NCBI GenBank assembly: GCA_031285115.1
Contig: JAITWU010000110.1
Coordinates: 1 to 11,209 of the forward strand
DNA length: 11,209 bases
DNA from: Azonexus sp.
GTDB lineage: Bacteria; Pseudomonadota; Gammaproteobacteria; Burkholderiales; Rhodocyclaceae
Direction: 5' to 3'
The translations under genes and the position numbers were made by a program. The notes beneath the pieces were generated by a model. That model had not been told where the DNA came from. It worked only from the letters and a program-made list of their open reading frames with translations, and did not search any database. Shown in pieces: positions 6,397 through 11,209 of this stretch (the stretch's first letter is position 1; each line of letters begins with the position of its first letter).

Positions 6397-7077
6397 ATGA
6401 ACGGCAGAATCTGGACTCCGTCCAGGCAAAGCAACGCCGTGCGCGCCTTTATGGCGGTGCTGCGAATGGATTCGCCGCTATGGGACTGGGCCGATTCCCC
6501 GGCGCTGGCCTCCTGGTGGGTGATCGACAGCGCCTGCGGCATTGATGTCACGGCGTTGACCTCGTATTACGACCAGATGCCGGGCAAGCCGGAAGTGGCT
6601 TTTCTCGCCGCCCAACCGGGTTCGTTGCCGCACCCGGCGTGGACGCTGTTCAAGCCCCCGGTCAAAAGCAGCCTGATCTTCGACTGGATCAAACAGCGCC
6701 AACCTGCCGGGCCACCGCCGGTCGACCGCCCGACGCCGTCGTTTGCGCCCGCTATGCCCTGGCGGCATGGTTTGCTGCGACTCAAAAGATGGCCCAATCC
6801 GGCCCGCTACGACAATTCTCTGGAATTTACCGTGGCCTGCTCCCGCTTGCTTGGCGCTCCGGCCACTTATGCGCAAATCCTCGAATGGGGGATAGCCGCG
6901 CCGCTCCTCGACCGGATATTGCAGGATGCGTTGGCCGAGGGCCTCCTCGATATTTCCGATCCATCGCCTGCGGCTGCCGCCATCCGGCCGGAAAAAGACG
7001 CTGCGGCGGCGACGGATGCCGACACGTCGCGCTGGGGCCTGATCAAACGGCTGCTTGGGAAATTTTCCTTGAAATGA
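6397..7077 (+). CDS. Uncharacterised tryptophan-rich protein with basic amphipathic C-terminus (operon gene 2)
   Basis: The protein is 226 residues and I do not recognise it. The ATG at 6397 has GGAG (6386-6389) 7 nt upstream. Three parts can be seen. Residues 1-100 are rich in tryptophan (W6, W29, W31, W40, W41, W82, W97); the segment WWVIDSACG ... EVAFLAAQ ... WTLFKPPVKSSLIFDWI has the strand/helix rhythm and the K-P pair of a degenerate receiver domain. Residues 103-121 are a proline-rich linker. Residues 138-186 are helical and could be a small winged-helix-like unit ending LLDRILQDALAEGLLDIS. An Ala/Asp-rich linker then leads to SRWGLIKRLLGKFSLK, a basic amphipathic end that could touch the membrane. 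Its stop overlaps the next start (ATGA at 7074-7077), so it is translationally coupled to the GTPase and probably works with it. Confidence 0.8.
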   Translation: MNGRIWTPSRQSNAVRAFMAVLRMDSPLWDWADSPALASWWVIDSACGIDVTALTSYYDQMPGKPEVAFLAAQPGSLPHPAWTLFKPPVKSSLIFDWIKQRQPAGPPPVDRPTPSFAPAMPWRHGLLRLKRWPNPARYDNSLEFTVACSRLLGAPATYAQILEWGIAAPLLDRILQDALAEGLLDISDPSPAAAAIRPEKDAAAATDADTSRWGLIKRLLGKFSLK

Positions 7078-7694
7078 ACATCGTTCTCGGCCATCGCGCC
7101 ACCCAGCAAGTCGTTTTCGCCGGGCCTTTCGGCGTCGGCAAGACCACCGCGCTACGCGCCGTATCCGACATTCCCGTCTCGAATACGGATGAACTCAGCA
7201 GCGAGTTGTCGCAACTGAAAAACAGCCTTGGCAAAACCACGACCACGGTCGGTTTTGATTATGGCGAATGGAATTTTTCTGATGGCGCGCGTGTCGGGCT
7301 GATCGGCCTGCCGAGTCAGGAACGTTTCAGCGCCATGTGGGACATGCTGCTGCCGAAAAGTTCAGCCGTCGTGCTGTGGTTGTACGGCAACAGCGACGAC
7401 GCTCTGGCCGACTGCCGCTTCTGGCTGGAGGCGCTGACCCAGCGTCAGGCCGTGACGCGGCTGGCGGTGGCGCTGACGCGCCTGCCGTTCGACGTATCCG
7501 AGGAGACGCTGGCGCCGTTTCGTCATCTCACCAGTCTCTACCATCCGCTCGCGCCGGTGCTGACCGCCGACCCACGCCAACCGGCCAGCGTCATGCAGGC
7601 CATCATGGTCGCGCTCAGTACGCCGGACGCCGCACCTTTTCCGCCCCCCGCAACCCCACCCGCTCAGCAAGGCAAATCAAATGATGAGTTCTGA
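7074..7694 (+). CDS. Small Ras-like GTPase, MglA/CvnD-related (operon gene 3)
   Basis: The protein is 206 residues from the ATG at 7074, which overlaps the stop of gene 2 as ATGA. The frame is open further upstream but there it only shadows gene 2. The P-loop is GPFGVGKT (17-24). Switch I is probably KTTTTVGFDYG (54-64), as in the GTPases annotated as SRP-receptor-beta-like or COG2229, which include Streptomyces CvnD and relatives of MglA. Switch II reads GLPSQERF (78-85): the usual D/G-T-P-G before QERF is changed to G-L-P-S. The N/TKxD base-recognition motif appears as TRLP (135-138). The last 25 or so residues are a proline/alanine-rich tail. Cytoplasmic. Roadblock proteins on both sides of it in the operon are likely partners. 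Whether it hydrolyses GTP well is doubtful given the altered motifs. Confidence 0.87.
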   Translation: MNIVLGHRATQQVVFAGPFGVGKTTALRAVSDIPVSNTDELSSELSQLKNSLGKTTTTVGFDYGEWNFSDGARVGLIGLPSQERFSAMWDMLLPKSSAVVLWLYGNSDDALADCRFWLEALTQRQAVTRLAVALTRLPFDVSEETLAPFRHLTSLYHPLAPVLTADPRQPASVMQAIMVALSTPDAAPFPPPATPPAQQGKSNDEF

Positions 7695-8091
7695 AGCCCT
7701 CGGCCACTTTGTGTTGCCCGCCATGAAACAACTGTACCAGCGCATTCCCCAACTGACCGCGGCGGTGCTGTGCACGCCCGATGGCTTCAATATTTGCTCC
7801 TTTGGCCTCGACGAAAAGCAGGTGGGCAAGCTGGCGGCGCTGTCCGGCTCGCTGCTTTCGGTCGGCAACGCCACGATGGCGGAACTGCGGCTGGGTCTCG
7901 ATGAACCGATGGATCTGCTGATGCTCAAGGCGGGGACGTTCCAGATTCTCGGCCTGAAAGTACCCAAACCCGACGGTCATCTGGTGCTCATGGTGGCGGC
8001 AAAAAATACGATGCTGGGCCTCATGATCGTCGGCGCGCAATATGTGGCTGGCGAAATTGAAAAACTCTTCCGGGCAGAAGCTCAGACCTGA
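7681..8091 (+). CDS. Roadblock/LC7-domain protein (operon gene 4)
   Basis: The protein is 136 residues. The ATG at 7681 overlaps the end of the GTPase gene by 14 nt; AAGG (7669-7672) lies 8 nt upstream. A second ATG follows directly at 7684. The roadblock/LC7 fold is easy to follow: a first helix (LPAMKQLYQRIP), a strand pair (TAAVLCTPDGFNICSFG), a long central helix (VGKLAALSGSLLSVGNATMAELRLG), strands at DLLMLKAGTFQILGLKV and HLVLMVAAKN, and a C-terminal helix through VAGEIEKLF. Bacterial proteins of this type (MglB, CvnB) dimerise and bind Ras-like GTPases, sometimes as GTPase-activating proteins. The tight overlap with the GTPase gene supports a stoichiometric complex. It shows little obvious similarity to the gene 1 product beyond the fold, so the two may bind different states or partners. 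It is the last gene before the terminator. Confidence 0.88.
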   Translation: MMSSEALGHFVLPAMKQLYQRIPQLTAAVLCTPDGFNICSFGLDEKQVGKLAALSGSLLSVGNATMAELRLGLDEPMDLLMLKAGTFQILGLKVPKPDGHLVLMVAAKNTMLGLMIVGAQYVAGEIEKLFRAEAQT

Positions 8092-8123
8092 TCTGACAGA
8101 ATCACACTGCGCCAAAGCGCCAA

Positions 8124-8151
8124 AAAAAACGCCGGTCACCCGGCGTTTTTT
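8124..8151. terminator. Bidirectional intrinsic terminator
   Basis: CGCCGG (8130-8135) pairs with CCGGCG (8140-8145) around a TCAC loop. The stem is extended by A8124-8129 with T8146-8151, so each strand shows a GC stem followed by a U-run of six or more. It lies 30 nt after the roadblock gene and 26 nt beyond the end of acnB on the other strand, and should serve both. Confidence 0.93.
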
Positions 8152-8176
8152 GTCTGCGGCGAACAACCGGCGACGG

Positions 8177-10798
8177 CTACGCTGCAACCGTCTCGGCGAT
8201 TTCGACAAAAGCCGGAATCTGGTCGAAGTTCATGTAGCGATAAACATCCGCCGCCTTGGCGTTGACGGCCTCTACCTGTTCCCGATATTCGGCGACGGTC
8301 GGCAAGCGACCCAGCAGGGCGGCGACGGCGCTGAGTTCGGCGGAGGCGAGATAGACACGGGTGTCGATGCCCAAACGGTTGGGGAAATTGCGCGTCGAGG
8401 TGGAAACGGCAGTCGACCCTTTCCTGATTTGCGCCTGATTGCCCATGCACAGCGAACAGCCGGGCATTTCCATGCGCGCGCCAGCTTTGCCGAGCACCGA
8501 GTAGTAGCCTTCTTCAGTCAGAATCAGGGCGTCCATCTTGGTCGGCGGGGCGATCCACAGGCGGGTCGGGATGTCCGATTTGCCGTCGAGCACCTTGCCC
8601 GCCGCGCGGAAGTGGCCAATGTTGGTCATGCAGGAGCCGATGAACACTTCGTCGATCTTGTCGCCCTGCACTTCGGAGAGCACTTTCACATCGTCCGGGT
8701 CGTTCGGGCAGGCGAGGATCGGTTCGGTCACTTCGGCGAGATCAATCTCGATCACGGCGGCGTACTGCGCGTTGGCGTCGGCCTTGAGCAGCGTGCCGCT
8801 GGCGATCCACGCCTGCATCGCCTCGATGCGGCGGCGCAGGGTGCGGGCGTCCTGGTAGCCGTTGGCGATCATCCACTTCATGAGGGTGATGTTGGAGCGC
8901 AGGTATTCGACGATCGGCTCCTTGTTGAGCGCCACGGCGCAGGCGGCAGCGGAACGTTCGGCGGCGGCATCCGAAAGCTCAAAAGCCTGTTCGACCTTGA
9001 GATCGGGCAAGCCTTCGATTTCGAGAATGCGACCGGAGAAGATGTTTTTCTTGCCCTTCTTCTCGACCGTCAAAAGGCCCTGCCTGATGGCCCACAGCGG
9101 GATGGCGTTGACCAGGTCGCGCAGGGTGATGCCGCGTTTGGCGGCCTCGGCCATCGAGCCTTTGAAGCGCACCAGCACCGATTCCGGCATATCGAGCGGC
9201 ATGACGCCGGTGGCGGCGGCAAAGGCGACGAGGCCGGAACCCGCCGGGAAGGAGATGCCAATCGGGAAGCGGGTGTGCGAATCGCCGCCAGTGCCGACGG
9301 TATCCGGCAGCAGCAGGCGGTTGAGCCAGGAATGGATGACGCCGTCACCGGGCCGCAGGGCGACGCCGCCGCGCGTCGAAATGAAGGTCGGCAGCTCGTG
9401 GTGCATCTTGACGTCGACCAGCTTGGGGTAAGCCGCCGTGTGGCAGAAGGACTGCATCACCAGATCCGCCGAGAAGCCGAGGCAGGCGAGGTCTTTCAAC
9501 TCGTCGCGGGTCATCGGCCCGGTCGTGTCCTGCGAGCCGACGGTGGTCATCTTCGGTTCGCAATAGGTGCCGGGCAGAATCCCCCGCTGTTGACCATTTT
9601 GTTCGGGCAAACCGCAGGCGCGGCCAACCATCTTTTGCGCCAGCGAGTAGCCCGCGCCCGGATCAGCCGGTTGCTGCGGCAGGCGGAACAGGGTAGACGG
9701 CGGCAGCCCCAGGGTTTCCCGCGCCTTGGCCGTGAGGCCGCGGCCAATGATGAGCGGAATGCGGCCACCGGCGCGCACTTCGTCGAGGATGACGAGGGTT
9801 TTCAATTGCGCTTCGGCAATCGTCGCGCCGTTTTTGCTGGCGCTGACATGGCCGGTCGCGCCGTCGACTTTGAGTTCGATCTCGTCGCCCATATCCATCT
9901 TGCCCGCGTCGATTTCAATCGGCAGCGCGCCCGCGTCTTCCATGGTGTTGAAGAAAATGGGCGCAATCTTGGAGCCGAGGCAGACGCCGCCGAAACGCTT
10001 GTTCGGCACAAAGGGAATATCCTCGCCGGTAAACCACAGCACCGAGTTGGTGGCCGATTTGCGCGATGACCCGGTGCCAACCACGTCGCCGACATAAGCG
10101 ATCAGATGGCCCTTTTCGGCGAGTTTGGCGAGCTGCTTGAGCGGGCCGCGCACGCCCGGCTCATCGGCTTCAATCCCCGGTCGCGGGTTTTTCAGCATGG
10201 CGAGCGCGTGCAGCGGAATATCCGGGCGCGACCAGGCATCCGGCGCCGGTGAGAGATCATCGGTATTGGTTTCGCCGGTGACTTTGAACACGGTCAGCTT
10301 CTGCGAAGCCGGGACAGCCGGGCGCGAAGTGAACCATTCGCCATCGGCCCACGACTGCATCACTGACCTGGCGTTGGCGTTGCCTTTTTTGGCGAGATCG
10401 GCGACATCGTTGAAATAATCGAAAACGAGCAGGGTCTTTTTCAGACCGGCGGCGGCCACCGCGCCGCAAACAGCGCAGCCGAGCAGGTCGATCAAGGGTT
10501 TGACGTTGTAGCCGCCCAACATGGTGCCGAGCAGTTCGGTCGCCTTTTCGCGCGTCATGAGCGGGCAACTTGCCTCGCCCTTGGCGACCTTGGCGAGAAA
10601 CTCGGCCTTGACCTTGGCGGCGTCATCGACGCCAGCGGGAACGCGATAAGTAATCAGATCAACCAGCGCCGCTTCCTCGCCTGGCGGCGGATTTTTCAGC
10701 AAGGCCACCAGTTCGGCGGTCTGCTGTTTAGACAAAGGCAGCGGGGGAATACCGAGAGCGGCACGCTCTGCAACATGGGCGCGATAGGCTTCAAGCAC
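8177..10798 (-). CDS. acnB: Bifunctional aconitate hydratase B / 2-methylisocitrate dehydratase
   Basis: The protein is 873 residues (E. coli AcnB has 865). The start is GTG at 10798, giving [17 protein letters not shown], the normal AcnB N-terminus; AAAGGA on the - strand lies 7 nt before it. The frame stays open to 11032, but that extension covers the promoter and IS remnants. The enzyme interconverts citrate and isocitrate in the TCA cycle and can act on 2-methylisocitrate. The HEAT-like N-terminal domain ([24 protein letters not shown]) precedes the swivel and catalytic domains with [58 protein letters not shown] and [16 protein letters not shown]. The 4Fe-4S ligands are C723 (GSCMTNIG), C781 and C784 (GCSLCMGNQ). 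Extra length comes from small insertions, for instance near [11 protein letters not shown]. It ends with TAG facing the roadblock operon. Confidence 0.98.
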   Translation of the reverse strand: MLEAYRAHVAERAALGIPPLPLSKQQTAELVALLKNPPPGEEAALVDLITYRVPAGVDDAAKVKAEFLAKVAKGEASCPLMTREKATELLGTMLGGYNVKPLIDLLGCAVCGAVAAAGLKKTLLVFDYFNDVADLAKKGNANARSVMQSWADGEWFTSRPAVPASQKLTVFKVTGETNTDDLSPAPDAWSRPDIPLHALAMLKNPRPGIEADEPGVRGPLKQLAKLAEKGHLIAYVGDVVGTGSSRKSATNSVLWFTGEDIPFVPNKRFGGVCLGSKIAPIFFNTMEDAGALPIEIDAGKMDMGDEIELKVDGATGHVSASKNGATIAEAQLKTLVILDEVRAGGRIPLIIGRGLTAKARETLGLPPSTLFRLPQQPADPGAGYSLAQKMVGRACGLPEQNGQQRGILPGTYCEPKMTTVGSQDTTGPMTRDELKDLACLGFSADLVMQSFCHTAAYPKLVDVKMHHELPTFISTRGGVALRPGDGVIHSWLNRLLLPDTVGTGGDSHTRFPIGISFPAGSGLVAFAAATGVMPLDMPESVLVRFKGSMAEAAKRGITLRDLVNAIPLWAIRQGLLTVEKKGKKNIFSGRILEIEGLPDLKVEQAFELSDAAAERSAAACAVALNKEPIVEYLRSNITLMKWMIANGYQDARTLRRRIEAMQAWIASGTLLKADANAQYAAVIEIDLAEVTEPILACPNDPDDVKVLSEVQGDKIDEVFIGSCMTNIGHFRAAGKVLDGKSDIPTRLWIAPPTKMDALILTEEGYYSVLGKAGARMEMPGCSLCMGNQAQIRKGSTAVSTSTRNFPNRLGIDTRVYLASAELSAVAALLGRLPTVAEYREQVEAVNAKAADVYRYMNFDQIPAFVEIAETVAA

Positions 10799-11056
10799 GG
10801 CGATTTCCTTTCGTAAACGTTGGGGCGGGGAAAATCTGGCACAGCAGATACCTGAGCGGATACGTTCTATGGCAGCAGCGGCAAAAATTGGTTCGTTGTC
10901 GCTGCGCTGATTACCTTCCGTCCAAGTCTTATATATTTTATATGTTTCGTCCGGTTTGGTCAGCAGGTGGTTCCAAACCTGTAGAGCAAGCAATCTGTCC
11001 TGACTTGTAGCAAATGATCTGTCCTGTTTCATTATGTAGTAGTCGCGCCCCGATCT
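10799..11056 (-). promoter_or_regulatory. acnB promoter and leader
   Basis: On the - strand CTGACC (10963-10958, four of six matches to TTGACA) and TAAAAT (10940-10935, five of six to TATAAT) are 17 nt apart, within a short AT-rich stretch. Transcription would start near 10928, giving a leader of about 130 nt before the GTG at 10798. GCAGCG and CGCTGC within the leader could pair. Only about 20 nt separate the -35 from the repeats at 10993-11026, so the mobile-element debris lies close to the promoter. Confidence 0.65.
10981..11026 (-). repeat. Tandem imperfect 24-nt repeat resembling an IS end
   Basis: On the - strand CAGGACAGAT occurs at 11026-11017 and again at 11002-10993, exactly 24 nt apart, each followed after three bases by TTGCT. 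ATCTGTC, the reverse complement of GACAGAT, lies at 11063-11057. Short repeats in series next to a TGT (11060-11058) are typical of the ends of some insertion sequences, such as those of the IS21 type. No transposase of that kind is attached, so this would be a solo end or remnant. Confidence 0.5.
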
Positions 11057-11057
11057 G

Positions 11058-11209
11058 ACAGATAGCGACGCCCCGGAAGCGGGCGATCCAGCCCTTCAGA
11101 GTGGCGTCATAGCGATTGACGCTCTGGACATGCCAGGGGCCGTCACCGCCTTTGCCGTGGAAGGCGGCGACGAAGAAGCCGGATTCAACATTCAAGTCTT
11201 TGGCGACAG
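11058..11209 (-). pseudogene. IS1595-type transposase, C-terminal fragment, broken
   Basis: On the - strand the frame entering from the right edge (codons from 11207) reads VAKDLNVESGFFVAAF, then [26 protein letters not shown]. The HVQxVN...LKGWxxRFxGVA pattern is what I recall near the C-terminus of IS1595-type DDE transposases, where it is normally followed by xxYLxNYLGW. Here the similarity stops after GVA (11064). One frame over, the bases spell RYL (11067-11059) and then GC-rich unrelated sequence with a stop. So a small deletion and truncation, perhaps by another element inserting at about 11060, has broken the gene. The open frame continues to a stop at 10938 only through non-homologous sequence. 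The N-terminal part lies outside the window. Confidence 0.62.

Noticed and set aside
6639..7073. Upstream extension of the GTPase reading frame to an earlier start
   Set aside because: The added 145 residues overlap gene 2 completely; the GTPase fold begins a few residues after the ATG at 7074, which forms a typical ATGA overlap.
8090..8100. GATCTGACAGA shared with 11052-11062
   Set aside because: An 11-base match is expected several times by chance in a window of this size, and the surroundings are unrelated.
8042..10069. Long + strand open frame (675 codons) opposite acnB
   Set aside because: It is antisense to an unmistakable aconitase B gene, has no family motifs, and starts inside the roadblock gene and runs through the terminator. 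Long antisense frames are common opposite GC-rich genes.
10799..11032. N-terminal extension of acnB to the ATG at 11032
   Set aside because: Known AcnB proteins begin at the equivalent of the GTG at 10798, which has a good ribosome site; the extension covers the promoter and IS debris.
10938..11057. Continuation of the transposase frame to its stop at 10938
   Set aside because: The residues after GVA do not resemble the family and read through the repeat and the promoter region, so they are not part of a functional gene.
1..11209. tRNA, rRNA, CRISPR array or complete mobile element
   Set aside because: I saw no cloverleaf-like sequence, no regularly spaced direct repeats with unique spacers, and no intact transposase or integrase.

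Overview
The window is GC-rich proteobacterial chromosome. The EtfA and AcnB proteins, the bacteriohemerythrin, the c-di-GMP enzyme and the CbbY-type phosphatase together suggest a betaproteobacterium, perhaps of the Rhodocyclales type (Dechloromonas/Azoarcus-like). That placement is inference from protein character; there is no rRNA or other marker here.

Layout, left to right. (1) 1-1422, + strand: the 3' end of etfA, then a secreted metallo-beta-lactamase-fold hydrolase, ending at a strong hairpin of a widespread REP-like type. (2) 1548-4280, - strand: a membrane-anchored sensor with NIT-like, PAS, GGDEF and EAL parts. Its GGDEF signature is degenerate and its EAL motifs are intact, so it is probably a c-di-GMP phosphodiesterase. 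(3) 4490-5671, + strand, divergent from it: a single-domain bacteriohemerythrin and a CbbY-type HAD phosphatase. (4) 5672-5963: a 292-nt regulatory region with a promoter-like sequence overlapped by inverted repeats and a hairpin-rich leader. (5) 5964-8091, + strand: a compact four-gene operon encoding a roadblock-like protein, an unrecognised protein, a small MglA/CvnD-like GTPase and a roadblock/LC7 protein, closed by a bidirectional terminator. (6) 8177-10798, - strand: acnB, encoding aconitase B, with a recognisable promoter. (7) 10980-11209: a decayed insertion-sequence patch made of an IS1595-type transposase fragment and a tandem repeat resembling an IS end.

The most interesting part is the four-gene operon. 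A Ras-like GTPase placed with two roadblock proteins recalls MglA/MglB polarity modules and the Streptomyces conservons (CvnB/CvnD). This one has no sensor kinase next to it, has two different roadblock proteins, has a GTPase with non-canonical switch II and base-recognition motifs, and has an unknown second gene ending in a basic amphipathic helix. A hairpin between genes 1 and 2 could mask the second ribosome binding site. The upstream neighbours (hemerythrin for oxygen, EAL protein for c-di-GMP) make a motility, taxis or polarity role thinkable, but nothing in the sequence proves it.
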